A DNA stretch of 64,000 nucleotides, from contig BSBM01000486.1 of assembly GCA_027924585.1 (NCBI GenBank), positions 41,906,501-41,970,500 of the forward strand, given 5' to 3'. Shown here piece after piece: positions 11,506 through 22,126 of the stretch. Below the pieces are notes generated by a model. That model worked only from the letters and a program-made list of their open reading frames with translations, was not told the DNA's origin and did no database searches. The position numbers were made by a program, and so were the translations under genes. Each line of letters opens with the position of its first letter. Position 1 is the stretch's first letter. This DNA is from Larix kaempferi. Lineage: Eukaryota; Streptophyta; Pinopsida; Pinales; Pinaceae.

Positions 11506-14500
11506 TTAGGGAAAATAGCATCAAGAAAGCTGTCTGTAAACATCTCTAGAGCGAGATCGTCGTTGAATTCATTGAAAAAAATAGTTGTTCCATCTGAGAA
11601 TGTTGTACGTGATGAAGTTGTATCCAATGATGATTTAAAAACCAAGAATGCTAGAGAATAGAAACATGCACCAGATGAAGAGAAAATGGACTATTCTTGG
11701 TTTCTGAAAGAGAAATATCAAGGAAACCCAGACATTATTCACTTATATTGTGCTACATTTTCATATCTTAAAAATCATTATGACTCATTAGGATTGTTAC
11801 GAGATATTTTTTTGGTGCTGGGTAAAGACATTGTTTATGCACTAGTGAAACAAGCTAAAACCTATGCCACAATATGATATTCTTTGAAGGTTTCAAATTA
11901 TAAGGTCACTGAAATTTTCTTAAAATTTTGTGCAGGAGTCGTGCACGATATTGAACGCAAGAGTGTAAGTTTCTATATTTTTATATCTTTTTGAATTTCT
12001 TATAGTTTGGATTATATGACAATGTAATAGATTTAATACAATAATGTTTTTAATTCAAAGGATTTTTCTATGCCACTTTCTCATATTTTGAATGGAATTT
12101 ATTCTATAGAAGAAAATCCGATGGATGTCATTAATGCCTCTCTTCACAAGGGAGAAGAACCAAAGAAGGGAGAAACACCAAAGTAGAAACGAGTGCAAAT
12201 GTTTCCGAAGAAGTACAAGCACAGAAAGGAAAATACGTCCAACAATCAAATGAAGTACCTAGGAAGGTTACATTCAAAAGGATATCTTTCCCAACTGAAC
12301 ATGATCGATGAATTGTTGTTGATGAGGATGTTACTTCTGCTAGTAAGAGTAAGAAACACTCTTCTAAAAGACGTATGGATGAGGATGCTTCAATTCCTGA
12401 TCAACAAGTTGTTCTTTTAGATACAACTAATTCAAGACATAAAAGGAGGAGACAATATATTCAATCCAATGTTGAAAATCATAGTGAAAACTCGGGGGAT
12501 AGTTTGGAAATCATTACTCCAGGTGGTGATCTAGATGATGGTGTTGTCAAGACAACACAAAATTATGTTCGAGATCGATTACAGAGGGATAATTTGGTTC
12601 ATAAGGGGCATACATTTGATTTAAATGTGAAGCAAATTTATAGACCCACAGAAGGACAGGAGAAGTATCAAATTAGGAAACCACGTCGCTTTCATGTTCA
12701 TAACTTGAAAGAATTGATGATGCACAATCCCTATGCACATGTGGTTGACTACCTAGTTCTTGTTGACCCCAAAATATGTTCCTGTTAGAGATTCATTTGA
12801 TGAATCAAGATGTTTTGATTACAAGTACTATGTTTTTGGGGGGAATCATTCCGCGGAGGCTAGAACAGAATTGATTCAAGAGTTCCCCCAAAACCCTATT
12901 TTTCAAACAGTGAAATGCATCATTTATGTTGGTTTAACAGATGTGGAAGCAAAAATATTGGCATGGGATCACAACATATATAGTGACTATAGGATGTCCA
13001 TGACATTCATTCAAAGGGTTATATTTATCCACAATGAATTTGAACAAATATGTGGCGGGGATAGATCGAAAGTTGATGCAGATTTCCAGAAACAATGTTG
13101 CATGGAAATAAGTATCCCTATTAAAGAGGACAATGTGAAACTGAAAGGTTTGAAAAGAATTGCTGCATTCAGAGTTGTAGATAGCTATTTTCAGTTGGCG
13201 TTTATAATGGGGCACATATGATATTTTATTGATGACATATTTATCATGTGGAAGAATATTGGCATAAAAAATCAACAGGTAAAAAAAATAAAGTAGTTGT
13301 ATGGAGCAGCAGTCAAGGAGGCCTTGACTGATCCAGGTTGATATCGGTGGCGGCCCACCTCTTCCAACTGGCTCAAAACAGTCTTCTGGCAATTTTGGTA
13401 GATTACTATTTTTAGCAGTTTTTCGGGTCCTGAACTTCCGGAGCCATTTTGAGGCCCCAAACGACATTTTTTGGCGATTTGGGGGACCAAATGGTTGCCT
13501 ACGGCATACATTTAGGCCCAGTCGAAAGTTGTAAATCTCGGTTAGACCTTTCCAACGGGCTACCGAGCGCCCTAAACGGAGATCGTATGCAAAAGTTATG
13601 ACCCTGGGAAGCTGATTGTTCAACTAACCACCTTGGGGCCGCAAACTTTATGACGGTTCATCTTCTAGGGTTAGGTTTTTGGATGATTGGGATTCTTTCC
13701 CTCATGCTTATGATAAATAGGCCCTTTCGGCCTCTCTTTGTATTCATCTTGGCACGAATGAGCATAGCGGCCACATCTCTTCTCAGAGATAGCTACCACC
13801 ATTCTAGCTATTGTATTTTACAGTCTGTGGTGGTAGCTATCTCTGAGAAGAGATGTGGCCGCTATGCTCATTCGTGCCAAGATGAATACAAAGAGAGGCC
13901 GAAAGGGCCTATTTATCATAAGCATGAGGGAAAGAATCCCAATCATCCGAAAACCTAACCCTAGAAGATGAACCGTCATAAAGTTTGCGGCCCCAAGGTG
14001 GTTAGTTGAACAGTCAGCTTCCCGGGGTCATAACTTTTGCATACGATCTCCGTTTAGGGCTCTCGGTAGCCCGTTGGAAAGGTCTAACCGAGATTTACAA
14101 CTTTCAACTGGGCCTAAATGTATGCCGTAGGCAACCATTTGGTCCCCCAAATCGCCAAAAAATGTCGTTTGGGGCCTCAAAATGGCTCCGGAAGTTCAGG
14201 ACCCGAAAAACTGCTAAAAATAGTAATCTACCAAAATTGCCAGAAGACTGTTTTGAGCCAGTTGGAAGAGGTGGGCCGCCACCGATATCCACCTGGATCA
14301 CTGACGTCAAGAATTTTCCAAAAGATATGACTATAACACCTTGGAGATCATTGCAAGGTGTGAAGGATGGAACACTTATAACTACAATACTGTCCCGTGT
14401 AAATTCAGGTGAATTATCCTTGGAGGAAATGTACAATGAATTTGAAAAGTAAGTTTATAGGTTGTTTTTATGTTTTAAAGTTTATTTTTTTAGTTTAATA

Positions 14501-15040
14501 TTTTTTGTTAAATAAGTATTGTGTTATTATTAGATGTGATTGTAAACGTCATTTATTTTTACATCATGTAGTCATAAGGTTTACACGAAAATACAAGAGG
14601 ATATGTCGGTTATAATGTTGGGTGAGAAGATTTGGGATGATGTCAGATGCAATTATCCAAATTCAAGCTCCATAGAAAACTTAAAACATTTTTTTGTTGC
14701 ATACAAAAAGGTATGATGATTTATGATATTTTCTATTTTATTTATTTCTAAGTCAATTCATTTCAATTTGATTAATTATAGATATAATTTTGTTTTCAAA
14801 GATTCCAAAGAAGAGTACAGTACCAGATTCTTTCAAAATTCATATTCAAAGAGCCAAAATAGAATGACAAAGAATACAACGTCTTGCAAATGTTGAACTT
14901 GATGACACCCTTGATCATCACGTTTGGAATGGGCTCAACACTGTGCAATATAAAGTGATTTTGGGTCATTGTGCAAACATTGCAAATCTTGTTTCCAAAA
15001 GGAGTACTCCCTATTTATTGTAGATATCCCTCATGGATAC
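11506..15040 (+). pseudogene. ParB-like domain and methyltransferase motif IV, 5' part of decayed gene
   Basis: The first exon (about 11506-11964) ends at AGT-GTAAGT; intron 11965-12060. Low-complexity charged sequence follows, then a ParB/sulfiredoxin-like domain (12670-13120). It begins RKPRRFHVHNLKELM, crosses a +1 frameshift near 12770, and contains YYVFGGNHSAEAR (about 12826-12864), CIIYVGLTDVEAK and AWDHN. GG-[NH]-H-x2-EA is the nucleotide-binding signature of the ParB N-terminal fold. A foldback (13329-14300) interrupts it. Downstream exons are separated by consensus introns 14449-14571 and 14711-14801. The last exon ends DIPHGY (15023-15040), which resembles methyltransferase motif IV (DPPY-like) and continues at 29912 after the gypsy insertion. 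Stops, for example in 11661 and 14862, show it is dead. Confidence 0.7.
13329..14300. mobile_element. Foldback/hairpin element, 473-bp arms
   Basis: Left arm 13329-13801 and right arm 13828-14300 are near-perfect inverted copies around a 26-base loop. Only a few mismatches are visible (for example CCAGGTTGATATC versus CCAGGTGGATATC), so it inserted recently. The termini are TGATCCAGG...CCTGGATCA. Flanks CTTGAC (left) and CTGAC (right) look related, but no clean TSD can be fixed. It may be a TIR-only Mutator-like or foldback MITE. The long open frames inside (12934-13623 minus, 14006-14452 plus) are translations of the arms and are not genes. It interrupts the ParB-methyltransferase gene. Confidence 0.9.
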
Positions 15041-16758
15041 TATTAACACCCCTATCAATGTTCCTGCTAAATAAGGAAAGGGCACCTCCTTACCGGAACC
15101 CCAAGCATGCCCATCGACCTCTTACGCCATAGAAGAGTCAGAAAACCCAAAAATGGCTAAGGGTCAAGCTAATTAAACCCATTTGATCGACTAGTTTTTC
15201 ACTTTCAAAGAGAAAATGGACTGTCAAGATTGTATAGCAGGGCCAGATCAATGGCTGGGAAATGATCTGCAACACACCCAATCAAGAGATTTTCCTCTTT
15301 TCCACTTTCGCATAGGTCTGACTTTCCGCACCAGCATTGCGGATTGCGGAATTCATAACGGTATTTTTTCAAGAGCATAAAGTGGGGTTTCCGATTTCTG
15401 CAACCCACATTGTAGAATGCGGATTGCGGAGGCATAATTTCATCGGGCAAGCAGATTTAGGTTTCTGATTTCCGCAACCCGCATTATGGAATGCAGATTG
15501 TGGAGGCATAATTTTTCGGGGGCGCAAATTCAGGTTTCTGATATCCGCAACCCGCATTGCGGAATGCGGATTTCGGAGGTGATTTCCACGAAGTTGTAAA
15601 ATGGATTTTCGATTTCCGTAACCCACATTGCGGAAGTGGAATTTTTACAGAGGCATAAAATTGTATTTCCGCTTCTCGAAACCCATATTGCGGATTGCGG
15701 GAGGATAATCGCAGATTAGAGATGTTTTATAGGGAAAAATTTGGCTGCGGAAATGAAGAATTTCACAGGAAAATGGCATGATTGGGACTTGATTTTGAAG
15801 CCAAAGAGAAGCACAGACTGGTTACCTGTCCAAATCAAAATAAAATGGTCCAATCCAAAGGGAAAATAGGTGGTTTCCAAGGACCAAATGCACACTAACA
15901 ACACACAGAGTTTCCCACCTCCGCGTCTAACAGACTTAGAGACAATTGGTTCGAGCAGTTCGGCGTGAACGACCTCATCTTTCCAGTTCCAGATTGTTGT
16001 CAGTTAGTTAGAAGTTGTTTGATGTTTTGTAAGCCTATAAAGACAGATTTAGAATTGAACCAAAGGGTTGGATGTTTCTGGATTCTAAGAGATTAAAAGC
16101 TTTGCGTATGTATCGAACTCAGTCTTTCAATTCATGAGAAGACCCGATTTTGGAGCATAGATTCATGTGATGAGTGTTTTGATGTCTGTTACTTCCTGCG
16201 CATGTGTTCTTCATTTGTATTTCCAATCGATTGTTTGCTTATGCAGTATCTAGATCAAGACTACATGGTCTGAAATTCATATTTTATGCTTCAGATGCAT
16301 ATGACTAGGAATTCCATCCTTTCTTCTTGAAGTTGTAGGTTAGAATTCATTTACAAATGCTATAGCTCTGTGATGGAATTTATTTTCCTTTCTTCCTTCA
16401 TCTGCTGATCTATTTGACTTGAAAAAACCTCATGTACCTTGCCTCTTCCTCTTAAATTGTGGTCTAAATCAGTCATTTGTGACTATAAATCCATTGAAGT
16501 TTGACTCCATGCCCAATGGTTCTCTTGTCCTTAACCCCAACCAGCTGAAAAATCCCTATAAGTCATTATTTGAAGGTCTAGCCACCACTTTACCTATAAC
16601 CAACTTGTGCAAATGATATCCTAAGTGTTGACTGAATTGTGAAAGAGAGAGCCCTCTCTGTGGTTGGAAAGGCTAGTTTCCATCCACCAAAGCTTGGTTT
16701 GAAACAATTACCTCATGATCCCTTCTGCTGCAACCTTGGAGAATCTTGAGTGATAAAT
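15041..16758 (+). repeat. 5' LTR of Tat-like element
   Basis: A 1718-bp LTR matching 28171-29906 along its length. It carries an internal minisatellite at about 15300-15720 built on GCATTGCGGAATGCGGATT. It ends TGATAAAT where the right LTR has TGATAACA. The following TGGTGACCGTACTGGGGA (16761-16778) is in the primer-binding position, but I cannot name the tRNA with confidence. Confidence 0.9.
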
Positions 16759-16922
16759 TATGGTGACCGTACTGGGGACTCGAAGGAATTCTTTCCAAGA
16801 ACAAGAATTTCAAAGCATCAAATTAGATCTCTGAGGGAAAACAGAGAATCAGAAATTTCAAGGTTGTAACATTTTCCCTGGCGACTCCAACTTTCAAATT
16901 GGCGAATTTCTTGGGAGAATTA

Positions 16923-17737
16923 TGGATTCTGGAAGGATACCTACCATAATTCATCCAAATCATGAACTAGCAAAGTTTGTATCAGATCCTCAGAATATCA
17001 TCAAGAAAGAAAAGAAATAACAAACAGGTATTTCCAGATACCCTGATGATGAAATCCACCTTTTTGATTAGATCAAACCCCAGTTCTATTTAACTAAAGA
17101 GGAACATGACCAATCCTCCCTGTAGTTAGGTAGTAGCCAAGAAGAATCAGAATCTGATCAATACCAGAGAGGCTTCCAAAATGAAATCTATGAATTTCAT
17201 AGGAATCATAATTTGGGAGGTAGGAAGGTAACAATGGACCAAGGAAAGGCTATTGCTGAGCCATCTTATTCTTAGCCACAAAGAAAAGAATCCTCCAGGA
17301 AGGGTGACCCAAAAAATGTAACCTCTGATAAGGCAGCTAAGAAGGGGGCATAAGCTTCGAAAAAGGGCCTAGAAGGGAGAGATGAAGGTAATATAAAGAC
17401 AATAGAAAAGATCCATTCTGCTTTCAGTTTAGAGAATGAAATATCTAAGATTAAAATATCAATTCCTTTAAATGAGTTGGTCAAAAACTCAGAGTACAAA
17501 GATCATATTTTGAAAGCAATGAATGGAGAAGAAGGAAAGCAACCCGATACTCTCAATTTGCATGATGAAAAATCCACTCTTTTGTTTGGTCCCCATGTTG
17601 AAAGTGCTCCAGAGGATGATGTTCCTCCCTTCTATATCAGTCTAAACATACATGATCATATATTATACAATGCTATGTTAGATTCTGGAGCTTTACATAA
17701 CCTCATACCAAGATCAAGGTGGAGAGTCTGGGGTTAG
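16923..17737 (+). pseudogene. Gypsy gag remnant and protease
   Basis: From ATG at 16923 the frame reads MDSGRIPTIIHPNHELAKF, then is broken by several stops. A charged linker follows, then 17477-17737, which ends in the aspartic-protease segment YNAMLDSGALHNLIP with the catalytic DSGA. After a stop, the next stretch (17738-18120) still translates with scattered stops to VVVIDIPPKFGMLL and SYSTI, typical of the post-protease segment in Tat-type polyproteins. Gag is much shorter than usual and has no visible zinc knuckle, so it is probably partly deleted. Confidence 0.7.
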
Positions 17738-18289
17738 AAATCACAAGGCCCTATAAATATCTGTTCTCCTTTGATTCTAGAAGAGTCCAATGTTTAAGGT
17801 TGATTAAAGACATGGTAGTATCACTAACTCAAATACCTTAGAAGAATGTAATCATGGATGTGGTAGTGATTGATATTCCACCTAAATTTGGGATGCTATT
17901 ATCTAGGTCTTAGGAATCAAAATTAAAAGGAGCTCTACAGATGGACATGTCTTATTCTACCATCCTTGTTTTTGGGGAAAATAGAATACTATAAGGGGAG
18001 CATAGGCCCTCCTATGTAGTGAGCAGTAAGAGTAAGCCTGATAACCATCCCATTTTTTATGTAGACACTGATATAGGCACCTTAGTTTTCTGTTATGATC
18101 TTGGTTCATAAGAGAAAGGTGTGAAAATTACTAATCTGCCTGCAACAAATGATAAGTCTAGTAATAAGTAAGAGATACAATGCATTGACAGCTCAACAAA
18201 CCTAGAAGGCAGTGATTAAAAAATGGAGAAGGCAGTGATGAAAAATTAGACTTAGAAATGGAAACTACAACCACAGTCCAAAGAGAAGA

Positions 18290-18790
18290 GCACTAGATTA
18301 TGAGGTTTGATGGAGCTGTGGATAAAGAAGGAGTTGGGGCAGGAGTATGGACCATCTCCCGAGATGAAGAAAGTGAATGCACCAGATTGCATACCTTCAA
18401 ACTAATGTTTGAATATTCGAATAATGTGGTAGAATATGAAGACCTACTGTGGGGTCTGAATGCACTCAAATATCTAAGAGCTAAAAAGATCAAAGTTTAT
18501 GGAGACACAGAGCTAATAATCCAGCAAGTGAATGGAAATTATGAGACTAAAAATCCCAGAATGAGTTCTTAAAGAAATGTTGTTTGGGATATGTTTGATA
18601 ATTTCTTCACAGAGCATGATATTTCTTTCATCCCTAGAGAGAAAAATACAATAGCAGGCATTTTGGCCAGCTCTGCTAGCAGATTTCAAATCCCTGCTTA
18701 TCCTACCAGAGCTTACATGATCAATATAAGGCATAGAACCTTTGTTCCAGACAACACCAAACATTGGAAAATATTTGAAGATGATCAATA
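18290..18790 (+). pseudogene. RNase H-like domain upstream of reverse transcriptase
   Basis: RFDGAVDKEGVGAGVW, then FEYSNNVVEYEDLLWGLNAL, then KVYGDTELIIQQVNG match the archaeal-type RNase H of Tat elements, with D, E and D in the expected places. It continues past a stop into NFFTEHDISFIPREKN (18600-18650), the usual end of that domain. It stands before the reverse transcriptase rather than between the second RNase H and integrase, which is an unusual order. Confidence 0.75.
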
Positions 18791-18809
18791 GATCAAGAGA
18801 TTCGTAGAC

Positions 18810-20101
18810 ATGACTGAGGAATTTTCCAACACCCAGATTGATCAAGAGAAATTTTCAAGTGATGAATGGGAACCTGACCCAACAAAGTTCGTAACCACTT
18901 TGGGAGATAAAGAGATCCTGCAATTGAATATCAATTATATACCCAAAGGATTGGTGCCATTGGAATTTGTTTTTGATGAAAATGATGTGTCAAAAAATCA
19001 CAAGGTTGCTCCAAACCACAGTGAAGTGGAAGACTGTAACATTAGGAATGATGAAGAGCCCAAAATTGTCAAACTATCAAAGTCTTTAACCCCAAGCACT
19101 AAAGATTACTATGTTGATTTAATGAGAAATTTTCCTGATGTGTTTGCATGGTGCTATGAATAATTGAAATAATATGACACTAATATCATCCAGCATACCA
19201 TACCAGTCAAGATAGGGGAGAAACCATTCAGGAAGAAATTGAGAAGGATGAATCCCATGCTGCTCCCACTGATATAAAAAGAGGTGAAGAGGCTGTATGG
19301 ATCCAAAATCATAGTCTCCTTAAGGTTTTCCAAGTGGGTATCTAACATAGTCTTAGTGAGGAAGAAAAATGGTGAAATCAGACTGTGTATTGACTTTAGA
19401 AATATGAACAAAGTGTCCCTAAAGGACATCTACCCCCTGCCCAAAATGGACCACATTTTACAGAAGTTTGTAGGGGAAGCAAGAATGTCCATGTTGGATG
19501 GATTTTTAGGGTATAATTAGATTAAGGTGCAACCAAAAGACCAAGACAATACAACCTTTACCACACCTTGGGAAACCTTCATGTATGCAAAAATGCCTTT
19601 TGGTCTGTTGAATGCAGGAGCTACCTTCCAAAGAGCCATGGACATAGCTTTTGCAGAAGATAAAGACAAATTTGTAGTCATATACATGGATGAAATCACT
19701 GTGTATTCTAAGTCTGATGCAGAGCATTTGAAACATTTTCATCAAGTGTTTTCCAAGTGGAGAAAATTTGGAATCTCCTTGAACCCCCAAAAGTCAAAAT
19801 TTTCCATGCAAAAAGGCAAGCTGCTAGGTCACATAATATCTAAATATGGGATCAAAATTGACCCAGATAGAGTTGACACAATACAGAAAATTGAACTCCT
19901 GAAGAGTAAAAAAGAGGTTCAATCCTTTCTACGTACAATGAATTTCTTAAGAAGGTTCATACCAAATTTTGCAGAGATCATGAGGTCAATCAAAAACAAC
20001 TCCTGAAGAGTAAAAAAGAGGTTCAATCCTTTCTACGTACAATGAATTTCTTAAGAAGGTTCATACCAAATTTTGCAGAGATCATGAGGTCAATCAAAAA
20101 C
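18810..20101 (+). pseudogene. Gypsy reverse transcriptase
   Basis: 18810-19163 is the linker (TPSTKDYYVDLMRNFPDVFAW). The polymerase follows with WVSNIVLVRKKNGEIRLCID, FRNMNKVSLKDIYPLPKMD, a stop replacing a residue at 19518 (GYN-stop-IKVQ), then FMYAKMPFGLLNAGATFQRA and VVIYMDEITVYSKS. The catalytic YxDD box reads YMDE, so the second aspartate is changed. The C-terminal part ends NFLRRFIPNFAEIMRSIKN, which is duplicated by a 104-bp tandem copy that shifts the frame. Confidence 0.9.
19894..20101 (+). repeat. 104-bp exact tandem duplication inside reverse transcriptase
   Basis: The unit beginning AACTCCTGAAGAGT occurs at 19894-19997 and again at 19998-20101 with no difference that I can see. 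Because 104 is not a multiple of 3, it breaks the reading frame. It is a recent slippage or unequal-exchange event. Confidence 0.9.
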
Positions 20102-21019
20102 ATGATTAAGAAGGACACTCAAATCAGGTGGACTGCTGAATCCAAACAATCATTTGGAGACATAAAAAGGGAAATTGTTGAAACACCTGTACTAATCAGT
20201 CCTGATTTTGACAAAGAGTTTATTGTGTTTTCTTTTTTCTTTGAGCATTCCATAGCTGGAGTGATTTTACAGAAAAATCAGGAAGGAGATGAGTATCCCA
20301 TAGCTTTCTTTAGTAGAGCTCTTAGAGATGTTGAACTCAAATATAACATCATGGATAAGCAAGCATATGCCATGATTAAAACTTTGAAAGATTTCAGAGT
20401 TTATGTTCTACATTCCCATGTGGTTGCTTATGTTCCTAATGCTGTTGTAAAGGATATATTGACACAACCTGATCCAGAAGGTAGAAGGGCTAAGCAAATA
20501 CTTGTGATTTTGGAATATGACTTGGAGATCAAATGTACAAAACTTATCAAAGGACAAGGACTGTCCAGGCTCATGGCTGAATCAAATTGGGATTCACTAA
20601 GTGTGAACTTGCTTTCACACATGCTGGAAGAAACTGCCCAAGACCCACTGTCACAGGTATCAAACAAATTCTTGTCTTCTCCTTGGTATTCTGATGTTAT
20701 ATATGTTTTTCAGAACTTACAAGAATCCCCTGAGATGGGTAAAATCCAAGCCAGGTCAACCAAGATGAAGGCCGCAAAGTTTTGCATATTGAATGGCTGC
20801 CTTTATTGGAAAGACCTTGGAGGTGTTCTACTGAAGTGTATAGTGGAATATGAATCCAAAGTGACTTTGAAATAATTCCACAAAGGTGTTTGTGGGGGGA
20901 ATCATTACTGGAAGGCCATTGTTAAAAAAAATTTCATGGCAGGGTTTTATTGGCCCACCATGTTCAAAGATGCATACAAGGAAATATCTACTTTCCATGA
21001 ATGCCAAATCTTTGAAGGG
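20102..21019 (+). pseudogene. Gypsy RNase H and integrase zinc-binding domain
   Basis: 20042-20875 carries the connection and RNase H region: KQSFGDIKREIVETPVL, SPDFDKEFIVF, GVILQKNQEGDEYPIAFFSRAL, YNIMDKQAYAMI. It then reads to CILNGCLYWKD and stops at 20873. The zinc-binding domain follows across a stop and a frame change: FHKGVCGGNHYWK, GFYWPTMFKDAYK, CHEC. The HHCC pattern is still visible although out of frame. The domain is cut at 21020 by a solo LTR. Confidence 0.85.
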
Positions 21020-21024
21020 AAGAG

Positions 21025-21521
21025 TGTTGGTTATGGAGCTTGATCTCCATATTCAGAGATATTATTATTCAGCTGTGTCCATACCCCAGGTTTGGTTATG
21101 ATCCTGGTACGATCCCCAGGGGGTAGCGCCCCCGAGAAAAATTTTTGGGGTTGTTTTTGCCAACAATTTTTCGGGCCCATGGTTTTGGGTAACCCATGGT
21201 ATTTTCCCATTGTATCTCTCTTATAAAAGAAAGACATTGTAATACGGCTAGTGTTGATGTATTAGGTATTATGCATTGTAAAGATCTCTGAGATCAAGAA
21301 GAGAGACTATGAGACAATGAAGATGAAGTGTAGCGGCTATGCTGCAGATTGTATCCCTTCACTTTGCTGGACGGTATAATAATAAGGACTGGAAACTTCA
21401 GTGTGGACGTAGCCCATCTTGGGGTGAACCACGATATATCCGTGTCTCTCTTGTAATGTGTGTGTTATTATATTTTCATTTTTGTTTATTGTTATTGCTC
21501 TGCGATCTTGTTTTTCTAACA
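21025..21521 (+). mobile_element. Solo LTR in integrase
   Basis: A 497-bp unit starting TGTTGGTTATGG and ending TTTTTCTAACA, flanked by AAGAG on both sides (21020-21024 and 21522-21526). It carries a TATA-like CTTATAAAAG near 21219. Its TG...CA ends, 5-bp TSD and lack of an internal region identify it as a solo LTR left by LTR-LTR recombination. Open frames inside are chance. Confidence 0.93.
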
Positions 21522-21526
21522 AAGAG

Positions 21527-22126
21527 GAAGCTCTTATCCTTTCCTTTGAAACCAATCTCTGTAGAAGCCCGTTTCCAGCATTGGGAGCTTGACTTCATTG
21601 GTGAAATTTTCCCCAACTCCTCTGGACAACACAGGTGGATATTGAATGCCACTGATTATTTCACTAAGTGGATTGAGGCAATACCAACCAGGAAATCCAC
21701 AGACATAGTCATCATCAAATTTATAGAGGAAAATATCATGTCCAAGTTTGGTTTCCCTGTTAAAATAATCAATGACAATTCTCAAGCCTTCAAATCCAAG
21801 AAAATGGTCAATTTCTATGACAAATTCCACATAAAATTGGGCCATTATACTGCTTATTACCCCTAGGGAAATGGACTGGATAAATCATCCAACAAAAGTT
21901 TGGTTAGGATCATCAAGAAGTTGTTGCAAGAAAGCAAAAGGGCTTGGAACACCAAGCTGACCTTTGCTCTGTGGGATGATAGGATCACTTCCAAGAGGTC
22001 CATTGGAACTTCACCTTTTAAATTGGTATATGGGACAAAGGTGATATTTCCTGATTCCCTCAAAAGGCTTGCAATGAAGCTGCTAAAGGAGCAAGGAGAA
22101 GAGACAAACTGTGAGCTAAGGAGGAT
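21527..22126 (+). pseudogene. Gypsy integrase catalytic core
   Basis: Resumes after the solo LTR with RKLLSFPLKPISVEARFQHW, ELDFIGEIF (first catalytic D), DYFTKWIEAIPTRKST and IINDNSQAFKSKK (second D; DN is kept but the usual GTEF is lost). YYP-stop-GNGLDKSSNK follows, where the catalytic Glu is not preserved. SPFKLVYGTKVIFPDSL is the usual end of the core. The frame is cut at 22126 by the 5.6-kb LTR element and resumes at 27703. Confidence 0.88.

Noticed and set aside
12934-14452. Long open frames of 148-229 codons on both strands
   Set aside because: They lie in the foldback arms and mirror each other (the same NQLP/SQLPxVITFAYDLRLG sequence in both); no known domain.
21339-21866. 175-codon open frame read as one protein
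   Set aside because: Its first third is solo LTR sequence; only the part after 21526 is integrase.
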